DNA of 64,000 nt. Origin: Cytobacillus gottheilii. GTDB lineage: Bacteria > Bacillota > Bacilli > Bacillales > Cytobacillaceae. This document shows, piece by piece, positions 26,816 through 35,553 of the stretch (position 1 is the stretch's first letter; the number at the start of each line of letters is the position of its first letter). The stretch lies in NCBI RefSeq assembly GCF_001636345.1, contig NZ_KV440945.1, positions 1,020,975-1,084,974 on the forward strand, given 5' to 3'. Under the pieces are notes generated by a model, which saw nothing but the letters and a program-made list of their open reading frames with translations, searched no databases and was not told the origin of the DNA. The translations under genes were made by a program, and so were the position numbers.

Positions 26816-27334
26816 TTACTTTCGCTTTATATTGGTTGGTGATTGTTCTTTCTGAACTAAGGCTTTCAGCTTTTTTAAATACGCGTTCTCCATACGAAGG
26901 TATTCCAGTTCTTCTATCAGCTCTTCTACCGATGGATTCTGAGAGTTACTCTTGTCCTTATTTTTCCTCTGATTAGATGTCATAATAGAAAGCCCCTTTT
27001 CTTTTGGTTCAAGGGCACCTACTCCAGCTGTCTCCCACGTTTTCTTCCACTTGCGAAGCATAGATGGATCAGGGAGATGGAAAATCGCGGATGCCTCTCG
27101 AATGGAGTAATTCTTTTCCGTGATAAATTGAATTACCCTCATTTTAAAGGCAGAAGGATAGTTTGTATAGGGAAAGGAAAAAGCCTGATCCCCATGGTAA
27201 CGAACGAGCAGCACCCAGTAACGGAGAGTGGAATGATCTACGCCCACCTGATTCGCTAGTTCTCGATAACTAATCATTTCGTTTAAATAACGTTTAGCAA
27301 TTTGAAGTTTCTTTTCCTTGGTAAGATGAGTCAT
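26816..27334 (-). CDS. IS3-family transposase OrfA (DNA-binding part)
   Basis: A 172-residue protein with two helix-turn-helix segments (ELANQVGVDHSTLRYWV and REASAIFHLPDPSMLRKWK) and a C-terminal leucine-zipper-like stretch (VEELIEELEYLRMENAYLKKLKAL). It binds the IS ends and, when fused to OrfB, forms the active transposase. Start ATG at 27334 follows AGGAGG within the right IS end. Confidence 0.9.
   Translation of the reverse strand: MTHLTKEKKLQIAKRYLNEMISYRELANQVGVDHSTLRYWVLLVRYHGDQAFSFPYTNYPSAFKMRVIQFITEKNYSIREASAIFHLPDPSMLRKWKKTWETAGVGALEPKEKGLSIMTSNQRKNKDKSNSQNPSVEELIEELEYLRMENAYLKKLKALVQKEQSPTNIKRK
26870..26876 (-). other. Programmed -1 frameshift site A-AAA-AAG
   Basis: In the orfA frame the codons read TTA-AAA-AAG, giving the classic slippery heptamer A-AAA-AAG on the minus strand. 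After a -1 slip the frame is open through the orfB start, so one OrfAB protein of about 320 residues would result... the fusion joins most of OrfA to all of OrfB. Confidence 0.85.
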
Positions 27335-27738
27335 TTATGAGTTCGCCTCCTATTGTTGGAGTGTCCAACAATAGGGGGGCAGTGCAGCGTGCCGAGGAGG
27401 CTCAGCTTCCTCCCCACGGAAAGCGAGGGTCCGCAGCGCAATGGAGCGGACTTGTTTAAATACCCAAACCAAGATATCGAAAGTTCGTGTTTTAGAAAGG
27501 TTTATTCGTTTTGTCCCAGTCTCTTTTTTTATTAGAGATTCATTCAATTAATGGAACAACATTTCTAACTAGGAAGGAATTAACTCCTGGATATGGAATA
27601 ATAGATTTATAGGTTCCTCCATACAGAGAAAAAGCATATGAAAATAACGTAAAAAATAATGAGAAGTATATCCAAATATTATATAATTGTGGGAAATAAA
27701 GGGTTTAAAGCAGGGTGAAGAAAGGACGAAAGCCATAG

Positions 27739-28455
27739 ATGACGAAAGAGACCATACTTCTTGTTGATGATGATCAAGACATTCAAAATCTGCAAAGACT
27801 TTATCTCCAAAAAGAAGGTTTCAGGCTGCATTTTGCCAATTCAGGCAAAGAAGCATTAAAGATCGCAGCAGAACAACAGCCCGGTCTGATTATTTTAGAT
27901 GTTAACTTGCCAGATTTGGATGGGTTTGAAGTTTGCCAGAGCTTAAGACAATATACAAAAGTTCCAATTTTGTTTGTCACAGGCAGAAGTGATGATGTGG
28001 ATACGATTTTGGGACATCGCATTGGCGGTGATGACTATATTTATAAGCCTTTTAATCCAAGTGTTCTTGTGGCGAAAGTAAAGGCACATTTGCGCCGTTA
28101 TCGCGAATTAACAAGCGTGCCTAAGGATTCAAGTGTACAAGAATTACAGCATGTTCTTATGTTTGGGGATTTAATTATTGAAAAAGAACAATGTACAGTG
28201 AAAAAAGGCGGAAAAGAAATTACATTATCAACTAAGGAATTCTTGCTGTTATGCTTCTTAGCTGAAAATCCCAATCGAGTATTCAGTCTAGAACGGATAT
28301 TTGACAAAATATGGGGTGAAGAAAGCTTAGGTGACTATCGTACTGTAATGGTACATATCAGTAATCTGAGAAAGAAAATAGAAAAGGATCCCAGTAAACC
28401 GGAGTTTATTTTAACTGTAAGAGGTTTGGGCTATAAATTCAGCGGAGACCAGTGA
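27739..28455 (+). CDS. OmpR/PhoB-type response regulator
   Basis: A 238-residue DNA-binding response regulator: receiver domain (about 1-120) with the acidic pair DDDQD, phosphoacceptor in LIILDVNLPDLDG (D54 region), T in FVTGRSD and K in YKPFNP; then a winged-helix domain (about 140-235) ending in VRGLGYKFSGDQ. It is activated by a histidine kinase and binds promoters as a dimer. The likely partner is the giant histidine kinase that begins 226 bases downstream. The last 17 bases overlap the convergent SinI-like gene. The gap 27529-27738 to the IS/repeat shows no gene. Confidence 0.93.
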   Translation: MTKETILLVDDDQDIQNLQRLYLQKEGFRLHFANSGKEALKIAAEQQPGLIILDVNLPDLDGFEVCQSLRQYTKVPILFVTGRSDDVDTILGHRIGGDDYIYKPFNPSVLVAKVKAHLRRYRELTSVPKDSSVQELQHVLMFGDLIIEKEQCTVKKGGKEITLSTKEFLLLCFLAENPNRVFSLERIFDKIWGEESLGDYRTVMVHISNLRKKIEKDPSKPEFILTVRGLGYKFSGDQ

Positions 28456-28588
28456 TCGATGTTCTGAAAAATTTGCGTATATCCTCAATAGTCAATCCCA
28501 TTTTTTTGGCTTCAAGAAGGAGTATATACCATTCTTCAAATTGCTCTTTAGACATTTCAGTGTGATCAGATTTCATCAAATTTGCCAT
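28439..28588 (-). CDS. SinI-family antirepressor-like protein (49 aa)
   Basis: A 49-codon ORF (ATG at 28586-28588, TGA at 28439-28441) with GGAGG six bases upstream. Residues 16-41, beginning EQFEEWYILLLEAK and ending TIEDIRKFF, match the SinI dimer domain pattern W-x2-L-x2-EAK-x2-G-[IL]-[ST]-x-E-[ED]-IR-x-[FY]. SinI proteins bind the SinR repressor and so derepress biofilm matrix and related genes. It overlaps the response regulator tail by 17 bases and is divergent from the giant kinase gene. No sinR is next to it, so its partner would be elsewhere. Confidence 0.82.
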   Translation of the reverse strand: MANLMKSDHTEMSKEQFEEWYILLLEAKKMGLTIEDIRKFFRTSITGLR

Positions 28589-28680
28589 CTTAAGCCTCCA
28601 TTGAAAATGTTTTCATTGTATCTATATTATAAAGTTGAAAGTTAAAGTTTAGTTAAAGTGATATTAAAGTTCTTCTAAAC

Positions 28681-31600
28681 ATGAGGTGTACGTATTTGGA
28701 CAAAAAGAACCGTATTGGCGACTATCAGCTGCTGGAGATTGAAATTGAACTGTATGATAGCGTCTTTTTTAAAGGGCTATCAAATAAAGGGAAGCAGGTT
28801 TTAATCAAAACCTTCAAAAAGGAATTTCCAGATAAGAAGGAAATTGCTGCATCCCTTCATGAATTTCATATGAGTGAAAAAATCCCGGAAATGATCCTGC
28901 GGCCAATTGAGATCCTGCAGCATCATTCGGTCTACTATTTTATATATGAATATTTCCAAGGCATCCCCTTAGCAGAAATATTAAAACAAACAAAGCTGCC
29001 TCTGCTTGAAAAACTGAAGATCTCATACCATTTAGCAAATGCCCTCTCTGCACTGCATCGGTATGGAATGATTCATAAAAATATAAATTCCATGCAGATT
29101 CTTCTTTCAGAATCCACATTAGAAGTTAAAATAACAGGTTTAACATATGCCACCTTTTTAAAACAAGAAAGCTATGCCATCTCTAGCCAGCATCAAGTAT
29201 TTGAAAATCATCCTTTGTATATGTCTCCAGAGCAGACAGGGAGAATGAATAAGCCCATTGATTATCGATCTGACCTGTATTCCTTAGGGGTGGTGTTATA
29301 CGAGCTGTTTACCGGTCAATTGCCTTTCAATATGGCTGAGCATAGCCAGCTTGTTCATGCACACCTTGCCAAAAGACCTAAACATCCAAGTCTGCAGCTT
29401 CCTGATTTACCTGAAATAATTGGAGAAATTATTTTAAAATTATTAGAAAAGACACCAGACAATCGCTATAAAAGCGCTTGGGGTCTGAGGGAAGATTTAG
29501 GATATGCCATTAGCCAATATCATGCATTCGGAAACATTCCAAGTATTGCGATTGGACAACATGACCATGGGCTCGTTTTTGAAAAGGCTGGTCGATTATA
29601 TGGACGGGAAAAAGAAATTTCACAAATTCATAGAGCTTTTGCGCATGTAGCAAATGGCGGAAGAAGCCTATTGCTTATTCCAGGAGAGGCTGGGATTGGG
29701 AAGACAGCACTCGTAAATGAGATTCATAAACCATTGATTAAAGAAAAAGGATATTTTATTTCAGGAAAATTTGAGCAAATGAATAGAACAGTTCCTTTTG
29801 CGCCAATCCTTTCTGCCTTTCAATCACTCATTCGCCAGTTTCTGACCGAGAATAATGAACAAGTTGAGATCTGGAAGCGGAAAATAACAGAAGGATTGTC
29901 TGTACACTCTGCTTCTCTCACAGCTATTTTGCCAGAACTTGCCTGGCTGATTGGAAAGTCGGGTACTGCCTATAATCGATCATTACTTGATACACAGCGT
30001 CTGCAGCTATATACTTTTCAGCAATTTATAAATATCTGTGCAACGAAGGATCATCCACTCGTCTTATTTCTTGATGATTTGCAATGGGCAGATATTGCAT
30101 CGCTGGAATGGATTGAATATATGCTGACACAGTCAGATTGCAGATATTTTATGATCATTGCTGCTTTTCGTGAAAATGAGATAAGTGAACAGCATCCTTT
30201 TAATAAAACAATGAATCTATTAAAGGAAAAAAATATCCTTTTCTCTAGTATCCCAGTTAGAAACCTTGCCCAAAATCAGGTGACATTATGGCTGGAAGAG
30301 TCCTTCTGTGACAAGGGAACACATATTGAGGAATTATCTGTTCATATTTATCGGATCACACAAGGAAATCCATTTTATATCAGACAGCTATTGAAATCCT
30401 ATGAGGATGATGGACTCATTACACTTCTTCCAGAGCAGCGGAAATGGCGTATTGATGAGAAGTATAAAGATAGCTACGTTGATGAAAATATCCTATCCTT
30501 CTTAATTGGGCGAATTGAGATGCTGCCTTCGCATGTTCAAAATATATTACAGTTGGCTTCTTGTATTGGAAATCGTTTTGACCTAAAAACATTATCTATT
30601 ATTTCTGGAGCATCGCTGGAAGTAACAGCTGAGCAGGTATGGGATACCCTTGAAGCTGGGATGGTTTTGCCGACCAGTGTATCGTATAAATGGATTTATC
30701 GTGAAGAAGCTGAAGCAATGGTTGAAGAAGAACCCCTCTATTACACTTTCTTGCATGACCGAGTTCAGCAGGCATTCTATGAAATGATGACAAATGACGA
30801 AAAAGAAGCAGCACATCTTACTATTGGGCGACTGCTCTGTAAGCATAAATCCTCCATTAAAAACGATATTTTCACAGTGGTTAACCACTTAAATAGAGTT
30901 CAAGATAAACTAACTTCACATGAAAAACAACAATTAAGAGAGTGGAACATTATTGCGGCAGAAAAGGCTAAAAATGCATCGGCGCATTCAGAAGCACTTG
31001 CTTATTATGAATACGCACAGCATTTATTTAATGAGGCCTCTTCAGGCAATGATGATCACTTAACCTATAGACTCATGAAGGGATTGGGAGAATGCCAGTA
31101 CGTAACAAGCCAATTTTCTGAGGCGGAGCAAACCTTCAACGAACTGCTGAGTTATACAAAAAAGAAAGCAGATCAGCTCGAAATATATAATTCTAAAATG
31201 ATATTGTATACACATATGCATCGAGTCGAGGAGTCGATTCAGGCAGGATTAGAAGGATTAAAGCTTTATGGGATAACGTTTCCAGAGAAACTGACAAAAG
31301 GAGATGTAGCCAAAGAGTTTTTGCTGGTTCGTCTGGCGCTCAGCAAGCGAAAAAGGGAGCAAATACTAAAACTACCGGAACTTAATAATGATGAAAAACA
31401 AGTGCTGAATACGTTGATCACCATGAATTCGGCTGCCTATCATATCAACCAGAATTTAGCTGCCCTTTTAATGCTGAGGGCTGTCCGTTATACGCTTAAG
31501 CATGGAATTGCCAATATTAGCGCCCTTGTCATCAATAATTATGCGCTCATTCTGAGTTCCGGATTTAAAGACTTTCAAGGAAGTGTACTGTATGGCAAGC

Positions 31601-33864
31601 TTGCTTTAGAACTATCAGAGTATTTTGGCGATGTGGGAATTAAAGGCCGTGTTCACTTTGTATATGGAAGCTTTGTGAATCAATGGCATTCCCATATAAG
31701 CAAAAATGTTACATACATGGAAAGCTCCCAGCGCTATTGTCTTGATGCGGGAAACATGCATCTCGCAGGAGCAAACAGTTCCTTTATAGTCGTATCCATG
31801 CTCATCCAGGGAGCACAGCTGGACACCGTTTTAACTCGTGTTAATCAGCAGATTCAATTTATCAATACAATACAATATCCCATTTCAATTGGTTTTTTAA
31901 ATGAAATAAAACATTGGACAAGCATGCTGCAAAGTAATCATCCCCATTATCATTGGGAAATGCAGCCTGTCTTAGAGGATGACTCTGCTAAAATTATGCA
32001 TTATACGATTCGCCTGCAAATGGCGTATCTATTCCATCAAAGGGATTATGCGGCAGCCATTTTACAAGAGCTAAGTCCACTAGTCAGCAATCGGCTTACG
32101 CTTGTCATAGTGCCCGAGTATTATTATTATCTCGCCTTGTGGTGTACAAAGGATTCTGAAATAGGCAGAGCATATAAGGGAGAATGGCGAAAGAGTTTAA
32201 AAAAGCTTGAAAGATGGGCAAAGCTATCCCCTCAGAACTATAAGCATAAACTCTTATTAATGAAGGCAGAAAAACAGAGAATAACAGATGGTGGCATTAG
32301 TACGAAATTACTTGCGTTGTATGATGAAAGCATTCGGCTTGCAGAGGAGAATGGATTCATTCAAGATGGTGCGATTGCCAATGAATGTGCCGGCTATTAT
32401 CTTAAAGAATTAGGCTATGTAAAACTCGCACAGCCTTATTTCGAAGGTGCTGTCAATCTTTATGAAAAATGGGGAGCAGGATTTAAGAGACAGCAATTAG
32501 ATGTTGATTCTAAAAGGATATCTGTCCCTATTCAGGTAGAGCCTCAAGCCTATTACGATGTCCATGCAGCATTGCAGGGTGCAGCACAAAGCATTTCCAA
32601 TGAAATGACTATGTCAAAGCTTGCCTCCAAGCTACTTGGCGTTGCTATGGAATATGCCGGTGCTGATCGAGGTTTTATCTTATACAGAAGAAAGGATACT
32701 TTCTTTGTCGGAGAATGCAAAAACGTAAATGAAACTGAAGCTGAACGTTACCGTGATCTGCCGATTACAGGAAAGAATCTGCTGGCTGAAAAGGTTGTGG
32801 CTTATGTGAAAGCAAGCAGCGATTACGTGGTTCTTCATCATGCAGCGGCAGAAGGATTATTTATAAAAGATCCATATATTAAAGAATCTCAAACGAAATC
32901 ACTATTCTGCAATCCCATTATGCGAAAGGGTGAAGTGATCGGTGTCTTATATTTAGAAAACAGGCATGCATCACATGTTTTTACAGAGGAAAAGACGAAA
33001 CTGCTTTCAATTTTGGCAACTCAATTATCCATTTCAATTGAAAATGCTTATGTCTATGAAAGAATGGAAAAAGCTGTAGCTGAGAAAACGGAGCAATTAC
33101 TGAATGCAAATCAGTCGTTAGAAAAAATTAACATGAAGCTAGAGGAAGTTGAGCAAAAGAGAAAACATTTTCTAGCGAACATATCTCATGATCTTCGCAC
33201 GCCAGTAAACGTCATCAGCGGCTATTTAGAAGCAGTCATGAACGGACTTGCCAGGGATGAGCAGGAAAAGAACTTTCTAATTGGCAAGGCACTCGAAAGG
33301 TCTAATGAATTGGAGGAGCTTATTCAGGATTTATTTGAATTGTCGCAGGCAGAGTCTGGCCGCTTACAATTTGATATTGACTATATCCCGCTATCGCAAT
33401 TTATTGCTTATATTAAAAATAGATATAAGAATGAGCAGCTCGGAGAACATTTAGCTTTTCGTATAGAGAATGTACTCATAAATGAAGAGATAGAAGACTA
33501 TATGATCGGTGTGGATCCTGAAAGAATACGGCAAGTATTTGCAAATATTATAAACAATGCCAAAAAGTATACTGGGTCTGGTGAAATTATCCTGTCATTT
33601 AGATTACAAGGAGTTAATGAATTATTAATAATGATTCGTGATAGCGGTCAGGGTATACCGGCTGATGTTCTTCCCTTTATTTTTGACCGTGATTATACAA
33701 ATAGCTACGGGGACAACAAAAAGAAAGGTCATGGTCTAGGCTTAAGCATCTGCAAGGAGATTATTACGGTCCATAAAGGAATAATCTGGGCAGAAAGCCA
33801 AGAAGGTGAGGGAACTACTTTTTATATTACTCTCCCGCTTTTTCAATTTTCTTTAGAAAATTAA
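28681..33864 (+). CDS. Giant multidomain sensor histidine kinase with N-terminal pseudokinase, AAA ATPase and GAF domains (1,727 aa)
   Basis: Domain order: protein-kinase fold (about 1-290), AAA/NACHT-like ATPase (about 305-600; Walker A GEAGIGKT at 335-342, Walker B LFLDDLQW at 462-469), long helical TPR-like region (about 750-1240), GAF (about 1290-1450), coiled coil, HisKA with phospho-accepting H1503 in ISHDLRTP, and HATPase_c (about 1600-1722; GHGLGLSI). The kinase fold lacks catalytic residues: HRD-type loop is HKNIN (N134 in place of D) and DFG is TGL (152-154), so it is probably a pseudokinase. This architecture is known from Proteobacteria and Cyanobacteria as Ser/Thr kinase-ATPase-histidine kinase hybrids. 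No membrane segment is visible. Likely phosphorylates the regulator at 27739. Confidence 0.9.
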   Translation: MRCTYLDKKNRIGDYQLLEIEIELYDSVFFKGLSNKGKQVLIKTFKKEFPDKKEIAASLHEFHMSEKIPEMILRPIEILQHHSVYYFIYEYFQGIPLAEILKQTKLPLLEKLKISYHLANALSALHRYGMIHKNINSMQILLSESTLEVKITGLTYATFLKQESYAISSQHQVFENHPLYMSPEQTGRMNKPIDYRSDLYSLGVVLYELFTGQLPFNMAEHSQLVHAHLAKRPKHPSLQLPDLPEIIGEIILKLLEKTPDNRYKSAWGLREDLGYAISQYHAFGNIPSIAIGQHDHGLVFEKAGRLYGREKEISQIHRAFAHVANGGRSLLLIPGEAGIGKTALVNEIHKPLIKEKGYFISGKFEQMNRTVPFAPILSAFQSLIRQFLTENNEQVEIWKRKITEGLSVHSASLTAILPELAWLIGKSGTAYNRSLLDTQRLQLYTFQQFINICATKDHPLVLFLDDLQWADIASLEWIEYMLTQSDCRYFMIIAAFRENEISEQHPFNKTMNLLKEKNILFSSIPVRNLAQNQVTLWLEESFCDKGTHIEELSVHIYRITQGNPFYIRQLLKSYEDDGLITLLPEQRKWRIDEKYKDSYVDENILSFLIGRIEMLPSHVQNILQLASCIGNRFDLKTLSIISGASLEVTAEQVWDTLEAGMVLPTSVSYKWIYREEAEAMVEEEPLYYTFLHDRVQQAFYEMMTNDEKEAAHLTIGRLLCKHKSSIKNDIFTVVNHLNRVQDKLTSHEKQQLREWNIIAAEKAKNASAHSEALAYYEYAQHLFNEASSGNDDHLTYRLMKGLGECQYVTSQFSEAEQTFNELLSYTKKKADQLEIYNSKMILYTHMHRVEESIQAGLEGLKLYGITFPEKLTKGDVAKEFLLVRLALSKRKREQILKLPELNNDEKQVLNTLITMNSAAYHINQNLAALLMLRAVRYTLKHGIANISALVINNYALILSSGFKDFQGSVLYGKLALELSEYFGDVGIKGRVHFVYGSFVNQWHSHISKNVTYMESSQRYCLDAGNMHLAGANSSFIVVSMLIQGAQLDTVLTRVNQQIQFINTIQYPISIGFLNEIKHWTSMLQSNHPHYHWEMQPVLEDDSAKIMHYTIRLQMAYLFHQRDYAAAILQELSPLVSNRLTLVIVPEYYYYLALWCTKDSEIGRAYKGEWRKSLKKLERWAKLSPQNYKHKLLLMKAEKQRITDGGISTKLLALYDESIRLAEENGFIQDGAIANECAGYYLKELGYVKLAQPYFEGAVNLYEKWGAGFKRQQLDVDSKRISVPIQVEPQAYYDVHAALQGAAQSISNEMTMSKLASKLLGVAMEYAGADRGFILYRRKDTFFVGECKNVNETEAERYRDLPITGKNLLAEKVVAYVKASSDYVVLHHAAAEGLFIKDPYIKESQTKSLFCNPIMRKGEVIGVLYLENRHASHVFTEEKTKLLSILATQLSISIENAYVYERMEKAVAEKTEQLLNANQSLEKINMKLEEVEQKRKHFLANISHDLRTPVNVISGYLEAVMNGLARDEQEKNFLIGKALERSNELEELIQDLFELSQAESGRLQFDIDYIPLSQFIAYIKNRYKNEQLGEHLAFRIENVLINEEIEDYMIGVDPERIRQVFANIINNAKKYTGSGEIILSFRLQGVNELLIMIRDSGQGIPADVLPFIFDRDYTNSYGDNKKKGHGLGLSICKEIITVHKGIIWAESQEGEGTTFYITLPLFQFSLEN

Positions 33865-33971
33865 TATGTACAAGCACATTTTTACGTTTGCTGGATGCTA
33901 GCCTTTGCAGCTTGTCCTCCTCTTACATAAGATACATTGTAAAACAAAATAAGAGGAAGGGAGTTGTTATT

Positions 33972-34178
33972 ATGGGATGCCGTAATAATAACGGAAATGT
34001 TGCAGGAGCTTTTGACGATAATTTTAAGGTGAAGGTGCATGCTCATATTGATGGCGAAGATCTTTGCCGTGCTGTTCGCCGCTGCTTAATCAATGACCTT
34101 GTCGCTGGTGCAGAGGATGACAACAACGATGATGATAGAGACTGCTGCTGCCATAAGCGCAGAAGATCTTGGATCTAA
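33972..34178 (+). CDS. Small Cys/Arg-rich protein, unknown
   Basis: A 68-residue protein starting at ATG 33972 after GGAAGGGAG. The N-terminal half has an alternating strand pattern (FKVKVHAHIDGEDLC), then a helix (RAVRRCLINDLV), an acidic run (DDNNDDD) and a CCCHKRRRS tail. The longest frame (from 33888) has no ribosome site and is rejected. I do not recognise a family; the cysteine cluster might bind metal. It lies 107 bases after the giant kinase and is followed by a terminator, so it could be the last gene of that transcript. Confidence 0.6.
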   Translation: MGCRNNNGNVAGAFDDNFKVKVHAHIDGEDLCRAVRRCLINDLVAGAEDDNNDDDRDCCCHKRRRSWI

Positions 34179-34182
34179 TCGA

Positions 34183-34219
34183 AAAAAACTCCGGAAGGCT
34201 TAGCCTTTCGGAGTTTTTT
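34183..34219. terminator. Two-way terminator between the small Cys-rich gene and yumC
   Basis: AAAAAACTCCGGAAGGC and GCCTTTCGGAGTTTTTT pair around TTA (one G-T pair); A and T runs on both sides. Confidence 0.92.
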
Positions 34220-34228
34220 ATATGAAAA

Positions 34229-35227
34229 TTATTTATCAAATAAAGAAGTACTGTGTAATGGCTGTACTCTTGCTTTTGGATCAATATATGATTTCGCGTT
34301 ATTTACCGCTGTTGGTGCCTCACCAAATCCGCTTGCAATTAGTTTCACTTTCCCATCATAAGTTGAGATGTCACCTGCAGCATAAATACCTTCGATGTTT
34401 GTCTCCATTTTTGAATTAACAACGATGGAATTCTTTTCAATATTTAATCCCCACTCTTTGATTGGACCTAAGGAAGAGACGAAACCGTAGTTTACAATGA
34501 CAGCATCCACATCGAAAACTTCTTTTTCTTTGCTTGTTACATTCTCTAACACGACCTGATGAACACCTTCATCATTTCCAATTAGTTCAGACGGCACATA
34601 TGGTGTTTTTACTTCAACTTTTGAATTATGAAGGTTTTCAACACTGTGCTCATGAGCGCGGAACTTGTCACGACGGTGTACAATGGTTACTTTTTCAGCA
34701 ATTGGTTCAAGCATTAAAGCCCAGTCAACAGCCGAATCTCCGCCGCCGAATACAACAACCTTTTTGCCGGCAAACGAATTAAGATCATCAATAAAGTAAT
34801 GAAGATTTTTTCCTTCATATTCCTTCGCACTTTCTAATTCAAGTCTGCGAGGCTGGAACGCACCATTTCCGGCAGTAATGATAATAGCTTTTGTATAATG
34901 CACATCTTTATCTGTTGTTAATTTAAAGGTACCATCAGCCTGCTTTTCAAGCTGCTCAACAGCTTCTTCTAAGCAAATAGTTGGTTCAAACTTTGCCATT
35001 TGTTCTTTTAAATTATCTACTAGTTCTTGTGCACGAACTTTTGGAAAGCCGGCAACATCATAGATATATTTTTCAGGATATAGTGCACTTAATTGTCCGC
35101 CAAGCTGCGGCAAGCTTTCAATAATTTTAACGGATGCCTGTCTCATACCGCCGTAAAAAGCAGTGAAAAGTCCTGTTGGTCCTCCGCCAATAATGGTTAT
35201 ATCATAAACTTTTAGATCTTCACTCAA
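34229..35227 (-). CDS. yumC: Ferredoxin/flavodoxin-NADP+ reductase YumC
   Basis: A 332-residue thioredoxin-reductase-like FNR that moves electrons between NADPH and ferredoxin or flavodoxin. FAD site [20 protein letters not shown] site [16 protein letters not shown]-terminal [11 protein letters not shown] and the family tail [10 protein letters not shown]. Unlike thioredoxin reductase there is no CxxC. The frame opens at 35275, but the TTG at 35227 follows TTGGAGGGATTAAC and matches the B. subtilis N-terminus, so it is chosen. Divergent from yumB. Confidence 0.93.
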   Translation of the reverse strand: MSEDLKVYDITIIGGGPTGLFTAFYGGMRQASVKIIESLPQLGGQLSALYPEKYIYDVAGFPKVRAQELVDNLKEQMAKFEPTICLEEAVEQLEKQADGTFKLTTDKDVHYTKAIIITAGNGAFQPRRLELESAKEYEGKNLHYFIDDLNSFAGKKVVVFGGGDSAVDWALMLEPIAEKVTIVHRRDKFRAHEHSVENLHNSKVEVKTPYVPSELIGNDEGVHQVVLENVTSKEKEVFDVDAVIVNYGFVSSLGPIKEWGLNIEKNSIVVNSKMETNIEGIYAAGDISTYDGKVKLIASGFGEAPTAVNNAKSYIDPKARVQPLHSTSLFDK

Positions 35228-35449
35228 AGTTAATCCCTCCAAATATGTATTTTTCACTTTCATTAATATTACCATAAATACGTCTTTTGCTCACCATTTC
35301 TTAATCTTGTAACACAATCTTTTCTGATTAGTCTAAAAATTAATAAAGTATGATTTTATCTTGAAAAACATTTGAAAGTAGCATAATATGAAATGGGAGT
35401 ATTAATGTTAATTTTCTGTGACAATTTTGGAACATTTTTTTGTCCATGT

Positions 35450-35467
35450 TCGTGAATTGGATCACAA
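35450..35467. promoter_or_regulatory. Candidate Rex (NADH-sensing repressor) operator
   Basis: TCGTGAATTGGATCACAA matches the Rex palindrome TTGTGA-N6-TCACAA at 11 of 12 defined positions. It lies about 87 bases before the yumB start, in the yumC-yumB intergenic region. Rex is known to repress NADH dehydrogenase genes in Gram-positive bacteria. Confidence 0.6.
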
Positions 35468-35553
35468 TCTTTTTCTGTTTTTTGTAAAATAAAATAGTAT
35501 AAAATTGCGGAACATAATGTTACGCAAAAAATTAAAAGGTGGAAGTGATAGAC

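Larger units (their letters stand above)
25940..27382 (-). mobile_element. IS3-family (IS150-type) insertion sequence, apparently complete
   Basis: A 1,443-bp element. Ends, each read inward: CTGGACCCATAAAATTGGACACT on the left and CTGCCCCCCTATTGTTGGACACT on the right; they share CTG, CCC, TA and TTGGACACT. A 4-bp duplication TGCA flanks it (25936-25939 and 27383-27386). It carries orfA and orfB on the minus strand in frames related by -1, with an A-AAA-AAG slippery heptamer. Both reading frames and both ends are intact, so it may be active. Confidence 0.92.
25753..27528. repeat. Intergenic repeat with imperfect terminal inverted arms, split by an IS element
   Basis: Left arm AAAAAGAAGCTGGGACATAAG (25753-25773) and right arm, read on the opposite strand, AAAAAGAGACTGGGACAAAAC (27508-27528) match at 17 of 21 positions. 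Inside are a GC-rich element of a type I recall from many Bacillus intergenic regions: left half 25868-25939 (GGAGCGGAGGACACTCGACT, then GAGACCCCGCAGG) and right half 27387-27458 (GCCGAGGAGGCTCAGC, then GGAAAGCGAGGGTCCGC). The IS3 element at 25940-27382 interrupts it. Without the IS and one TGCA the unit is about 330 bp. Confidence 0.7.

Noticed and set aside
30592..30888. 98-residue minus-strand ORF within the giant kinase gene
   Set aside because: Antisense shadow of a long intact coding sequence; no ribosome site or domain.
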